From positions 248,001 through 312,000 of the forward strand of contig CAWDMB010000008.1 in assembly GCA_963803375.1 (NCBI GenBank): a stretch of 64,000 bases of DNA, in the 5' to 3' direction. The position numbers were made by a program, and so were the translations under genes. Source of the DNA: JAOPZW01 sp963803375. GTDB lineage: Bacteria > Actinomycetota > Thermoleophilia > Solirubrobacterales > Solirubrobacteraceae. Each line of letters starts with the position of its first letter. Position 1 is the stretch's first letter. The notes under the pieces are model-generated. The model did not search any database and was not told where the DNA came from. It saw nothing but the letters and a program-made list of their open reading frames with translations. Of the stretch, positions 33,473 through 42,575 are shown one piece after another.

Positions 33473-34831
33473 TTGCGCGAGATCCGCCTGCACGACACCC
33501 GCACGGGCCGCCTGCGCCGGCTGCAGCCGCGCGATCCGGGCCGCGTGGGGATCTACGCGTGCGGCCCGACCGTCTACGACCGCATCCACGTCGGCAACGC
33601 GCGGCCCTTCGTCCTCTTCGCCCTGCTCAAGCGCCTCCTCGAGCACGAGGGCCTCGACGTCACGCTCGTGGAGAACATCACCGACGTCAACGACAAGATC
33701 TACGAGGCCGCCCTCGAGCAGGGCCGGCCGTCCGGCGAGCTCGCGCGGGCGATGACCGCCGCCTACCTCGAGGACACCGACCGCCTAGCCCTCGGGCGCC
33801 CCGACGCCGAGCCGCGGGCCAGCGAGACGATCGGGCCGATCGTCGAGCTGATCGCCGAGCTGATCGAGCGCGGCAGCGCGTACGCCGTCGACGGCGACGT
33901 CTTCTTCCGCGTGCGTTCGGACCCCGGGTACGGAACGCTGAGCCACCGCGCGCTCGACGACCTCGACCAGGGCGAGGGCGTCGAGGGCGCCGAGCGCAAG
34001 GAGGACCCGCTGGACTTCGCGCTCTGGAAGGGCCGCAAGGCGGGCGAGGACACCGCGTGGGCTGCGCCGTGGGGCGCCGGGCGCCCGGGCTGGCACATCG
34101 AGTGCTCGGCGATGGCGGAGGGGCTGCTCGGCGTCGGCTTCGACGTCCACGGCGGCGGCAACGACCTCACGTTCCCGCATCACGAGAACGAGGCCGCCCA
34201 GACGCGCGCGGCGCGCGGTCGCGAGCTCGCGTCGATCTGGTTTCACAACGGGATGCTCCAGCTCGGGGGCGAGAAGATGGCCAAGAGCGTCGGCAACGTC
34301 ACGACGCTCGCCGGCGTGCTCGACCGCTGGGGCCGCGACGCGCTCGTCATGTTCTTCGTCTCGGGCCACCCGCGCGGGCCGATCGCCTTCTCGGAGGAGA
34401 CGATGGAGGCCGCGCAGAACGCCGTGCGCCGCGTACGTGAGGCCGCCCGGCGCCTGGTGCCCGGGCCCTCGCCGCCGGAGCTCGCCCCGCTCAAGGAGCG
34501 CTTCTTCGCCGCCCTGGCCGAGGACTTCAACACGCCCGCTGCGCTCGCCGCGGTCTGGGCGTGGGTGCGCGAGGCCAACCGCCGGGGCGGGGGCACCGGG
34601 GACGCCGACCTGCGCGAGATGCTCGGGGTGCTCGGCCTCGACAACCTCCTCGACGCGCCGCAGGACGACGGCGCGCCCGACGCCGAGGCGCTCGAGCTCC
34701 TCGCCCGCCGCCAGACGGCGCGCGAGCACCGCGACTTCGCCGCCGCCGACCGCCTTCGCGACGAGCTCGCCGAGCGTGGCTGGCAGGTGCGCGACGCGGC
34801 CGAGGGCCCGACGCTCGTGCGCGTGCGGTGA
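33473..34831 (+). CDS. cysS: cysteinyl-tRNA synthetase
   Basis: Class I synthetase for cysteine. ACGPTVYDRIHVGNARPF carries the zinc-binding Cys and the HIGH-equivalent HVGN (39-42). GRPGWHIECSAMA and DVHGGGNDLTFPHHENEAAQ supply the remaining zinc ligands. The KMSKS loop reads GGEKMAKSVGN, near residue 267. TTG 33473 is the only start that keeps the conserved EIRLHDT beginning. 452 residues is normal. GTGA overlap with rlmB. The cysS-rlmB-sigH order matches Bacillus. Confidence 0.95.
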   Translation: MREIRLHDTRTGRLRRLQPRDPGRVGIYACGPTVYDRIHVGNARPFVLFALLKRLLEHEGLDVTLVENITDVNDKIYEAALEQGRPSGELARAMTAAYLEDTDRLALGRPDAEPRASETIGPIVELIAELIERGSAYAVDGDVFFRVRSDPGYGTLSHRALDDLDQGEGVEGAERKEDPLDFALWKGRKAGEDTAWAAPWGAGRPGWHIECSAMAEGLLGVGFDVHGGGNDLTFPHHENEAAQTRAARGRELASIWFHNGMLQLGGEKMAKSVGNVTTLAGVLDRWGRDALVMFFVSGHPRGPIAFSEETMEAAQNAVRRVREAARRLVPGPSPPELAPLKERFFAALAEDFNTPAALAAVWAWVREANRRGGGTGDADLREMLGVLGLDNLLDAPQDDGAPDAEALELLARRQTAREHRDFAAADRLRDELAERGWQVRDAAEGPTLVRVR

Positions 34832-35541
34832 GCGCGGTCCTCTACGGGCGAAACCCCGTTCACGAGGCGCTGCGGGCGCGCCGCCGCGCCGTGCACCGGA
34901 TCTGGGCGACGACGGGCGCCGCACGCGAGCCGTGGCTCGCCGGCTCGGTGGTGGAGCCGGCGAGCGCCGGGGAGATCGCCGGGCGGGCGGGCAGCGACGC
35001 CCATCAGGGCGTCTGCGCGCTCGCTGACCCCTATCCGTACGCCGGCGCCGACGCATTGCTGGCGGGGCCGGCACCGTTGCTCGTCGCCCTCGACGAGATC
35101 CAGGACCCGCAGAACCTGGGGGCGATCTGCAGGACGGCCGAGTGCGCGGGCGCCGACGGCGTGGTCATCCCCGAGCGCCGCGCGGCCGCGGTCACGCCTG
35201 CGGTGGCGAAGGCCTCGGCGGGCGCCGTCGAGCACCTGCGCATCGCGCGCACACGCAACCTCGCCGACTTCCTCGCCGACGCGAAGGCCGCCGGCTGCTG
35301 GTGCTACGGCGCGGCCGCCGACGCGCGGGCCGGCTACCTCGAGCCCGATTACGCGGGCGGCGTCGTCCTCGTCGTCGGCGCCGAGGGACGCGGGCTGCGA
35401 CCCCGCGTGGCGGCCTCGTGCGACGCGCTCGTGGGCCTGCCCCTGCGGGGCCGGATCGGCTCGCTGAACGCGAGCGCCGCGACCGCCGCCCTGCTGTACG
35501 GGATCTTGCAGCGCCGCGCGGCGCTTGACAGCGCTCCATAA
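34828..35541 (+). CDS. rlmB: 23S rRNA (guanosine-2'-O)-methyltransferase RlmB / TrmH family
   Basis: SPOUT-fold methyltransferase, expected to methylate G2251 of 23S rRNA. The N-terminal substrate-binding domain starts VLYGRNPVHEALRA. The catalytic domain has LDEIQDPQNLGAICRTAECAG, VVLVVGAEGRGLRPRV and IGSLNASAATAALLYGI, the three SPOUT signatures that form the trefoil knot. GTG 34828 overlaps the cysS stop; 237 residues. No YacP-like gene lies between it and sigH, unlike Bacillus. Confidence 0.93.
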   Translation: MSAVLYGRNPVHEALRARRRAVHRIWATTGAAREPWLAGSVVEPASAGEIAGRAGSDAHQGVCALADPYPYAGADALLAGPAPLLVALDEIQDPQNLGAICRTAECAGADGVVIPERRAAAVTPAVAKASAGAVEHLRIARTRNLADFLADAKAAGCWCYGAAADARAGYLEPDYAGGVVLVVGAEGRGLRPRVAASCDALVGLPLRGRIGSLNASAATAALLYGILQRRAALDSAP

Positions 35542-35676
35542 GTCTGACACCGTGCCCGCCCAGCAGTGAGGCTCGACCTCAGGTTGAGTCGTCGATCGGC
35601 AGTGACCATATTCCAGCTGGCGCCAGGGGAGGAGTGCGTCACGGAGCATCCGTCCGATTCGCGGAAAGGACCGCTC

Positions 35677-36324
35677 GTGGCCAGACTCTCGCTCAACCCT
35701 CAAGATCAGGTCAAGGTCGAGGACGGCTACCTCATCGCGCTCGCCAAGCAGGGCGACGCCACGGCCTACGACCGGCTCGTGCGCCGTTACTACGGCTTCG
35801 TGCGGCTGAAGGCGTCGTCGTACTTCCTCGCCGGGGGCGACGCGGACGACCTGATCCAGGAGGGGCTCGTCGGCCTCTACAAGGCGATCCGCGACTTCCG
35901 CTCGGACCGCGAGTCGAGCTTCCGCAACTTCGCCGAGCTCTGCATCACGCGCCAGATCATCACCGCGGTCAAGACCGCGACGCGCAACAAGCACACCCCG
36001 CTCAACCAGTACGTGTCGTTCGCGAGCACCCCGGCGAGCGCGACCGACGGCGAGCCCACGCTCGACGAGGTCATCCCCGGTCCGGTCGTCCACGATCCCG
36101 TCTTCCAGGTCATCTCCTCCGAGGAGCTGAACTCGATCGTGGGCTGCCTGGCCAGCGCGCTCTCCGAGCTCGAGTCGCGCGTGCTCGCGCTCTACCTCGA
36201 CGGGCGCTCCTACGAGTGCATCGGCGAGCGGATCGGGTGCGACACGAAGACCGTCGACAACGCTCTGCAGCGGGTCAAGCGCAAGGTCGGCGCCCACCTC
36301 GCGACCCGCACCGTCCTGCTGTAA
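35677..36324 (+). CDS. sigH: RNA polymerase sigma factor, SigH (sigma-30) type
   Basis: The gene is 215 residues from GTG 35677, the same size as Bacillus sigma-H. Region 2 reads LVRRYYGFVRLKASSYFLAGG then DADDLIQEGLVGLYKAIRDF, and region 4 has LSELESRVLALYLDGRSYECIGERIG then KTVDNALQRVKRKV. The position after cysS-rlmB also matches sigH. I prefer GTG 35677 because GGAAAGGA lies 6 bases before it; GTG 35602 and 35566 give longer versions with no ribosome site. In Bacillus this sigma drives transition-state genes; here the regulon is unknown. TTGACA at 35525-35530 is a possible -35, but no good -10 follows. Confidence 0.88.
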   Translation: MARLSLNPQDQVKVEDGYLIALAKQGDATAYDRLVRRYYGFVRLKASSYFLAGGDADDLIQEGLVGLYKAIRDFRSDRESSFRNFAELCITRQIITAVKTATRNKHTPLNQYVSFASTPASATDGEPTLDEVIPGPVVHDPVFQVISSEELNSIVGCLASALSELESRVLALYLDGRSYECIGERIGCDTKTVDNALQRVKRKVGAHLATRTVLL

Positions 36325-36332
36325 TCCCGGCG

Positions 36333-36704
36333 GTGAGCACGCTCGTCGTCGTCCTCGTCGTCCTCGCAGTCGTCCTCGTCGCGCTGATCCTGGGCGGCCT
36401 CGTCGCCACCGCCCGTCGCCGTGAGGCCGGGCAGCGGCGGTTGCGCGCCGACGTCGAGTCGGCCGATCGCGCCCTCGCCGCCGCCCACGCCCAGGACAAG
36501 GGCTGGGAGCGCGGCAACCTCGAGGCCGCCGCGCGCGCCGCGTTCGCCGACACGGGACACGGCCCGATCGAGGAGCTGCACCTCGTCCAGGTCGTCGACC
36601 GCCCCGGCACGGAGGACGACGAGGCGGTCTTCCGCGTCGTCACCGAGCGGGGCGTCCAGGCGCTGCGGCTCCTGCGCCGCGACGGCGCGTGGATCACCCG
36701 GTGA
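36333..36704 (+). CDS. small membrane-anchored protein of unknown function
   Basis: 123 residues. One N-terminal membrane helix (STLVVVLVVLAVVLVALILG), a basic RRREAGQRRLRADVESAD coiled region, then a compact domain PIEELHLVQVVDRPGTEDDE and AVFRVVTERGVQALRLLRRD that could be a small alpha/beta fold. GTG 36333 lies 8 bp after sigH and the gene overlaps ppk2 by 4 bp, so sigH, this gene and ppk2 probably share a transcript. I do not recognise a family. Confidence 0.6.
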   Translation: MSTLVVVLVVLAVVLVALILGGLVATARRREAGQRRLRADVESADRALAAAHAQDKGWERGNLEAAARAAFADTGHGPIEELHLVQVVDRPGTEDDEAVFRVVTERGVQALRLLRRDGAWITR

Positions 36705-37486
36705 GCCGCGACGCCGGCCGCTGGCGGGTGGCGCCCGGCACGCGGGTGCGCCTGGGCGACCGCGACCCCGAGGACACCGGCGGCGCCCCCGGCGACAAGC
36801 AGGCCACCGAGGCCGAGCTGCCCGCGCTCGGCGAGCGGATCGCCGAGCTGCAGGACCGCCTCTATGCCGAGGACGAGCGCGCGCTCCTCGTCGTCCTCCA
36901 AGGCCTCGACGCCTCGGGCAAGGACGGCACGGTCAAGCACGTCTTCGGCGGGGTCCACCCGATGGGCCTCGAGGTGCGCGCGTTCAAGGCGCCCAGCGAA
37001 GAGGAGCTCGCCCACGACTTCCTGTGGCGCGTGCACGCCTCCGTCCCGGCCCACGGCCACATCGGGCTCTTCAACCGCTCCCACTACGAGGACGTCCTCG
37101 TCGTCCGGGTCGAGGAGCTCGTGCCCGAGAAGGTCTGGCGCGAGCGCTACGAGCTCATCAACGCGTTCGAGGCCGTGCTCGCCCACGGGGGGACGCGCGT
37201 GCTCAAGGTCTTCCTGCAGATCTCGCGCGAGGAGCAGCAGAAGCGCTTCGACGAGCGCCGCACGCGGCCCGACAAGCGCTGGAAGTATCGGGAGGAGGAC
37301 CTGCAGGTCTCGGCCAAGTGGGACGCCTACCAGACGGCCTACGAGGACGCGCTCGAGCGGACCAGCACCGCCGATGCCCCGTGGTACGTGATCCCGGCCG
37401 ACCGCAAGTGGATGCGCAACTGGGCCGTGAGCCGCGTGGTCGTCGAGCAGCTCGAGGCGATGGACCCACGGTACCCGGGAGGATGA
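36701..37486 (+). CDS. ppk2: polyphosphate kinase 2 family protein
   Basis: PPK2 enzymes transfer phosphate between polyphosphate and nucleotides (AMP, ADP or GDP). Walker A is VLQGLDASGKDGTVKHVF, Walker B GHIGLFNRSHYEDVLVVRV, and the lid block FDERRTRPDKRWKYREEDL. The single-domain length (261) matches class I or III, so the direction and nucleotide preference are uncertain. GTG 36701 overlaps the preceding stop. It is the last gene before the tRNA that holds the integrated element. Confidence 0.9.
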   Translation: MSRDAGRWRVAPGTRVRLGDRDPEDTGGAPGDKQATEAELPALGERIAELQDRLYAEDERALLVVLQGLDASGKDGTVKHVFGGVHPMGLEVRAFKAPSEEELAHDFLWRVHASVPAHGHIGLFNRSHYEDVLVVRVEELVPEKVWRERYELINAFEAVLAHGGTRVLKVFLQISREEQQKRFDERRTRPDKRWKYREEDLQVSAKWDAYQTAYEDALERTSTADAPWYVIPADRKWMRNWAVSRVVVEQLEAMDPRYPGG

Positions 37487-37505
37487 CGTGGCGGGAGACC
37501 GGCTC

Positions 37506-37533
37506 TATCCTCTGGCCGGCGCCGACGCCGGCC
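37506..37533 (+). promoter_or_regulatory. tRNA leader: -10 box TATCCT and 8-bp hairpin
   Basis: TATCCT (37506-37511) is a good -10 box. A perfect 8-bp stem GGCCGGCG/CGCCGGCC with CCGA loop occupies 37514-37533, ending one base before the mature tRNA 5' end at 37535. It could terminate ppk2 transcription or serve as the leader cut away from the tRNA. Confidence 0.45.
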
Positions 37534-37534
37534 G

Positions 37535-37607
37535 GCCCGTCTAGCTCAAGCGGTCGAGCACCGAACTTGTAATTCGGACGATCCCGGTTCGAGTCCCGGC
37601 GGCGTCA
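37535..37607 (+). tRNA. tRNA-Thr(UGU), 3' end degenerate at the left junction of the integrated element
   Basis: Acceptor strand GCCCGTC, T8-A9, D stem GCTC/GAGC, anticodon stem CCGAA/TTCGG around loop CTTGTAA (anticodon TGT, Thr). The T arm has CCCGG-TTCGAGT-CCCGG, with a C-C clash, and the 3' acceptor strand CGGCGTC pairs poorly with the 5' strand. The copy at the other end of the element supplies CCGGG plus GGCGGGC, which pairs completely (one G-T). So the original gene was 5' half here plus 3' half near 51655-51665, and this copy may be non-functional. No CCA is encoded. Confidence 0.7.
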
Positions 37608-38843
37608 GGGCTCTCGTAATCTCCGTGCAAGGCCGCGCCTTCCGTCGCGCCCCTACGCGCCGAGATCGGGCGTCCGTGCTTACGTCGATCCTGGGGGTGG
37701 CGGGTTGCCTTCTGAGTTCCCGCGGCGACACCTCGGGGCGCGTCCAGGGCGGCGTCGAAGATCGCGACGTCGCCCACGCCCTCGTCGACGAGCCCCACGT
37801 ACGTCGAGCGCAACGTGAAGCCGGGATCGCTGTGGCCGAGGAAGCGGCAGACCTGGACCGGCGTGCGGCCGTCCTGCAGCAGCCAGGAGCCCGCCGTCCG
37901 GCGCAGCGTGTGGCAATGCACCCACGGCAGGCCGATCGCGCGCGCGGCGGGCTTGACGATCCGCCCGGCGACGGCGGACGGGTTCAGGGGCGTGCCCGCC
38001 GCGGTGGCGAAGACGGGCGCGTCGGGCCCGGCGTAGCGGTCGCGGCGCATGGCGCGCAGGGCGTCGGCGAGGTACGGGCTGACAGCGGAACGTCGCGCAC
38101 GGCCGAGGGCGTCTTCAGCGCCGAGCGCTTGCCGCCGTGGATCTGCTCGCGCACCTGGACGCGCGGGTGCGCGCCGAGGTCGGCGTGCTTCCAGCGCAGG
38201 CCGATCGCCTCGCCGATGCGCAGGCCGGTGCTCAGCAGGAAGCGCACGAGCAGGCGGTCCTCGTCGCGGGGGATCGCGTCGAGCAGGGCGGCGGCCTCGA
38301 TGCGCTGGTGAGCGGCCGGAGCCGCTCGCGGGCGGCCTGCTCGGCCTCGAGCGACGCGCGCACGCTCGGGACGAACCGCACGCCTCTGGCGGCGTTCGTC
38401 TGGACGTGCCCGTCCTCGGCGGCGGTCGCGAGCATCGCCGACAGCACGGCGCGGGCGATCCGCACGCGCGACGGCGAGCGCCCGCGCTTCTCCATCTGAG
38501 TGAACAGCGCCCTGACGTCGGCCGCGCCGATCTCGCTCAGGCGCATGCCGCGGAAGTGCGGGATCAGGTCGACCGCGAGCGCGCGGGCGTAGAGCTCGCG
38601 CGTGGACGGCGGCGAGCGCGCCGCGCTTGGTGCGCCCGCGGTAGGCGTCGAGCCACGTCGAGGCGTAGTCGTCGAAGCGGACCCGCGACGGCGGGCGCGG
38701 GTCGCGGACGCGCTGGGCCTTGGCCTCCCTGGCCTCGGCGATCGTGCGGTGGAACGTCTTGACCTGCTTGCCGCGGTACTTCGTGACGACGACGTAGCGC
38801 GTTGGCCGACGCGGTAGATGCCTGGGGTCTGCGTGCGCTCCAT
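37541..38843 (-). pseudogene. tyrosine recombinase (integrase), at least four frameshifts
   Basis: Reassembled in pieces: MERTQTPGIYRVG (from 38843), then RYVVVTKYRGKQVKTFHRT, then LYARALAVDLIPHFRGMRLS, then LLSTGLRIGEAIGLRW (first catalytic Arg) and SALKTPSAVRDVPLS (Lys), then PWVHCHTLRRTAGSWL (H-x-x-R), FLGHSDPGFTL and STYV (Tyr nucleophile). The pieces lie in different frames, with shifts near 38800, 38615, 38313 and 38085. Every catalytic residue can be found, so decay is recent or the indels are sequence errors. The last frame runs into the tRNA. As it stands no active integrase is made. Confidence 0.85.
37559..37596 (+). repeat. attL: left copy of the 38-bp att core
   Basis: Identical over 38 bases to 51617-51654. 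It spans tRNA positions 25-62 and includes the anticodon loop. The base before differs (G versus C) as does the base after (C versus G). Confidence 0.92.
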
Positions 38844-39071
38844 GCGGCGCTTGGGACGGTCTGTGAGTGGTTGTCATCGCGCGAACGTATGGCGCTGGCG
38901 CGGCCCGTCAATGCCCCGCTCAGGACGCGGTTCTGCCGTCCACCGGACGCGCGCACGGACGATCCATCGCGCGCGCGCACGGGATCGCGGCTAAGCGGAC
39001 GCCAGGGGGCACGGCCTGCGATGTGCGCGCCGCGCATGGACGACGGTGCGCGCTCACGACGGCGCGGGCCC

Positions 39072-39296
39072 TCAGCGGTCGCGGTCCTCGTCTCGCTCCT
39101 CCTCTTCTGCGCCGATGGCGTACCAGTCGCGCGGGATGAGGCCGTGCGCCCGTTCCCAAGCGGCCACGTTCGCGGCGACCACGTCGTCGGCGTCCTGGAG
39201 CGCTCGCGCGATGTCGCCGTAGTACGTCTCGGCCACCCGGAGCGGGTATCGGTTGCTGACGCGACGCGAGCGTACGGAGTGCGCGATCACCAGCAT
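39072..39296 (-). CDS. small hypothetical protein of the integrated element
   Basis: 74 residues: RYPLRVAETYYGDIARALQD, ADDVVAANVAAWERAHGLIP and an acidic end GAEEEERDEDRDR. A better start may be ATG 39343, which has the strong site GGAAGGAG 5 bases upstream, but that frame stops after 18 codons at 39287, overlapping this one. A frameshift joining the two is likely, as in neighbouring genes. No known domain. Confidence 0.4.
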   Translation of the reverse strand: MLVIAHSVRSRRVSNRYPLRVAETYYGDIARALQDADDVVAANVAAWERAHGLIPRDWYAIGAEEEERDEDRDR

Positions 39297-39627
39297 GGCG
39301 CAGCTCGGTCGCGTCCGTCGCCGGCCGTACGGTTGTCCTGCATCTCGACTCCTTCCAGAGTCGGGTTGTCACGGGTCGGGGCGTCGCACGCCGCCGGCCC
39401 GCTGTGGTCCTTGTGGGTCGCTGGGCACATTGCCCGACCCGGTTGTGTGGCTCCGTCGATCGGAGCGGCACGAGAGCAGCCTGCGTCCCCAAACGCTCTC
39501 GGCAAACGGCACGCTAGCCGCACACCGCTACACAGCGCAAGACGTCCTGGACGAACGGCTCGGCATGGGTTCGCCGTCGTACGCCGAGCGCCCGCAGACG
39601 TGCGCGCAGAGCGGGAACGCTGCGCGG

Positions 39628-39916
39628 TCAGGCGTCGGCCGACAGCCGCTCGCAACTCGCCGTCGAGGGCGAAGGAACCCAGCTCGGAGATCGCGCGCTC
39701 GGGCGGCGCGAGCGGCGCGCCCTCGTAGGCGGCGCGCCAGGCGTCGGACGACCACGACAGCGCCGCGGCGTACACGCACCGGTCGGGGGCCGGCAGCCCG
39801 GCGGTGACGGCACGCCGACCGCGCGTCCACGCGCGGTCGAACGTCTCGCCGCGACGACGGGCGGCGATCATGTCGTCGCGTAGCCGTTCGAGGCGCATGT
39901 CGGCCCCGGGGCTCAT
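39628..39916 (-). pseudogene. hypothetical protein fragment of the integrated element
   Basis: The frame from ATG 39916 reads MRLERLRDDMIAARRRGETF, then DRAWTRGRRAV, ALSWSSDAWRAAYEGAPLAP and ISELGSFALDGELRAA. It looks coding (charged helices, Trp-rich), then shifts frame; a neighbouring frame ends ERLSADA then a stop at 39628. This resembles small helper genes of actinobacterial mobile elements, but I cannot name a family. Confidence 0.35.
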
Positions 39917-40066
39917 CAGCGAGGTCACGCGCGCACGGTCCCAGGCGGGGGCGACGGACCGAGGAACACGAGGAAGCCGCGGCCCGCCGCCCGAGGACGA
40001 CGGACGCTCGCCGGCCCTGGTCATGGCCGGCGAGTCAGCGCGCGTCTCGATCTGCGTCCTCGGCGT

Positions 40067-40856
40067 TCAGGATGACGGCGGCGGCGGCGTCTGCGACTCG
40101 GGCAGCGAGTAGCAGGGGGTTCCGTCGTCGGCGCGCACGATCTCCACGCCCAGGCGGCTGGCGGGCGGCGGCGGTACGCGCCTCGGTCGGCATTGCGGAT
40201 CTGCAGATCGGCGCACGGGATCACCGGCCGCTCGGCGAACGCGGCCGACAGGCGCTCTTGCGCGACGACCACGGACGGCGAGCGTCTTACGGACGCTCAC
40301 GACGCGGTGGCAACGACGCGGCCGTGCTCGTCGAGGACGGTCCCCGGTCGCAGCTTCGGCGGTCGCCCGTCGTGCGGCGCGGGCGCAGCGTCTTGCGTTG
40401 ACGCAGAGCGAGGAGGCGTCGCGGGCGGCGAGGGCGAGACGGACGCCCGCGTCCGTTGCGAGGGCGGGCGTGCGACGGCGGCGGGCGGCGGCGAGGCGGC
40501 GACGACGGTGCGCCCAGCGATGTCGTAGATCGGTCCCGGGCAGCGAACGCTTGTGCGGCACGATCCATGAGCCGTCCGTGCTCGTGCCGTCGCCGGCGTC
40601 CGCGGCGAGCGCCGCCGAGTCCTCGGGGCGCATCCCCGGGGACGAGCGATGCGATCAGCTTGCGCGTCGCCTTCGGCCGGCGCTCGAGCTCGGCGGCGTA
40701 GTGCGAGCGGCGCTCCGGAAGGATCCGCCCGTCGCCGACGGCCGCGGCCAGCAGCTCGTCGTCGCTGAGGCAGCGGGAACGCTTGCGCTTGGCGCGCTTG
40801 GGCACGGAGCCCGCCTGCACGAAGCGGCCGCTCCTGACGTTGAAGGTGCCGGCCAT
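40067..40856 (-). pseudogene. phage scaffold/protease-like protein, frameshifted
   Basis: ATG 40856 overlaps the upstream stop (TGATG). The first 75 residues include MAGTFNVRSGRFVQAGSVPK, then LSDDELLAAAVGDGRILPER and RRPKATRKLIASLVPG. The block GRILPERRSHYAAEL...LIASLVPG is reminiscent of the C-terminal motif of Mu-I-like phage proteases/scaffold proteins. The continuation MRPEDSAALAADAGDGTST is in another frame (shift near 40630), and the end ASRLGVEIVRADDGTPCYSL is in that second frame. Assignment is tentative and the gene is broken. Confidence 0.35.
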
Positions 40857-41572
40857 CACTCGTCGGCCCCCGGGTCGTCGGTGTTGACGCCGGAGTTCAT
40901 CGCCCTCAGCAGGTGATCGCGGTCGGTCAGCTCGCCGGACGTTTCGCGCCGCCAGCCCTCGAGGATCTCGGGGTCGCGGGCGACCATGTCGGCTGAAGCG
41001 CGGCGGGTGCGGCTCGGCGGGGTGCGTCGCGTCGAGCCAGCGCACGGGCACGAGCCGGCGGGCCTGCTCGGCGCGCAGATCGCGGGCCTGGGCCTCGAGC
41101 CGCTCGGCCTGGACGCGGGCCTCGTCGGCGGCGACGGAGAAGGCGGCGCGCAGGTCGTCGCGGCGCTCGTCGATGAGGGCGAGCGACGCTCTGCGCGTGC
41201 TCGGCCAGCGACGGCGCGGGCGGCGTCGACGCTTCGCCTGGGCATCGGCGAGCTCGCTCGAAGCGAGCTTCGTCGGCGGACGGCAACGCTGGGCAACGCT
41301 GGACGTCCTCGCCGCGTCGCCTGGCGCTGCGCAGGGCGTCGTCGGCGACGTGCGCTGTGAGCGCGTCGTGCTCGCGCGGGCAGCGCGCGCTCACGCTCGA
41401 CGGCGGCGGCTGAGGCCGGCGACGAGCTGCTCGTGGCGCTCCTGGCGCTCGGCCTCGAGGCGCGGCGTCGCCGCTCGGCGGCAGCCAGCCCGACTTGGCG
41501 AAGATCGCGTGGAAGGCGGTGATCGAAGCTCGCGGCGGGCCTGGCGGCGGTGACGGGCACGGCGCGCATCAT
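40856..41572 (-). pseudogene. broken coiled-coil gene of the integrated element
   Basis: The last 45 residues (DMVARDPEILEGWRRETSGE then LTDRDHLLRAMNSGVNTDD) are clearly coding and end at 40856 with a TGATG overlap to the next gene. Upstream the coding signal jumps between frames, with charged helical segments such as DDLRAAFSVAADEARVQAER and LEAQARDLRAEQARRL. Several frameshifts are required. No family recognised. Confidence 0.35.
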
Positions 41573-41599
41573 CGCGCGTGGTCAAGGCGGAAGCTGAAA

Positions 41600-42328
41600 T
41601 GAGGCGATCTGGGGCCCTGCGAGCGTTGCGGAGGGTGAACGGGCGAGTGAACGGCATCGACGGGCGACAGGGCGCGGCGCGTGCGAGCAAGGCGGCGATC
41701 TCTGAGCGCAGTCAGGAGGAGTCCTGGGGGTGAAGTCGCTCAGGAAAGTCAGGAGAGCGCACACAGACGACCCGCTCCCCGCCGACGCCGCGCTCCAGAA
41801 ACGCTGGCGACTCGGCGCAGCGACCCGGCGGTGTTGAGCGCAGCGGTTGCCCGACTGGCCGCGCGATCCGCGGGTGCGCCAGCACACGGCTCGCCGGCAC
41901 GTGCAGGCGAGAGAGCAGTTCGCTGCGACCGAGCGCGAGCCGTGGTCCACCGTGGCGGGCCGTGGTCCACCGTGGTAAGCCTCGAGTGGGCGGTGAGGGA
42001 GGCAGTGAACGGCAGGCGGCTGGCCGTGGTGAACCGCGGTGGAGGTCGTCGCAGACGCCGGGGCAGGCTGCGCTTCGCGCTATGCGGGTTGCTCCGAGCG
42101 CGAACGTGCTGTTCCCGGTCGCGGTCGCATAGCGTCGATCTGCGACCGCCGGTCGCGTGGGTGGACGGACACGCGGGGGCAAGTGTCGGCGCGTCGTGTG
42201 GTGGACGCCGGGGCAGCGCCAATCGCGCGTCTCGTCCGTCGTCGTGCGTGTCTCTCCACGTCTCGCATCGAGGGGAGGCGATGCCGCACATCGCGTTCAC
42301 TCATCGCACGCCTGTGCTCGATCCGCCC
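41600..42328. other. non-coding stretch of the integrated element with repeats
   Basis: No convincing gene on either strand. It holds a 16-bp sequence CCGTGGTCCACCGTGG repeated exactly 20 bp apart (41940-41955 and 41960-41975) with a weaker third copy near 42023. It also has a 9-bp inverted repeat CGCTATGCG/CGCATAGCG (42078-42086 and 42126-42134). It may be an origin, transfer or control region. Confidence 0.4.
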
Positions 42329-42575
42329 TCACATCGCTGCCTGCTCTCGCGCAACTGCGCACTGAGGGCAGCAGACGCACACCGCCTTCAACGCCCGCGT
42401 GCCCGACTTCTCGACGACGCGGTGCGCCTCCTCGCTGCCGAGGCCCTCGAGCAGCAGGTCGGCGGCCGCGAGGTCGCCGGGCGTGCGCCGCCGGCCGCTG
42501 ATGCGGCGGTGGACCCGCAGCAGCTCGATCGCTCCCTGCGGGTCGCTCAAGCGCGGTGAGGGGGTTGGCGTTCAC
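42329..42575 (-). pseudogene. small CxxC protein, one frameshift
   Basis: GTG 42575 overlaps the upstream stop (GTGA). The start MNANPLTAL and the remainder SDPQGAIELLRVHRRISGRR, LAAADLLLEGLGSEEAHRVV and VCVCCPQCAVAREQ are in adjacent frames; one extra T in GCTTGAGCGACC (near 42550) explains the break. The CVCCPQC end could bind metal. No family recognised. Confidence 0.4.

Noticed and set aside
35525..35553. TTGACA as a full sigma-70 type promoter for sigH
   Set aside because: The -35 match is perfect but no TANNNT lies 16-18 bases downstream.
42080..42304. 74-codon leftward frame starting MSERDVRHRL
   Set aside because: Arg-rich composition without domain, overlapping inverted repeats, and no ribosome site; treated as non-coding.
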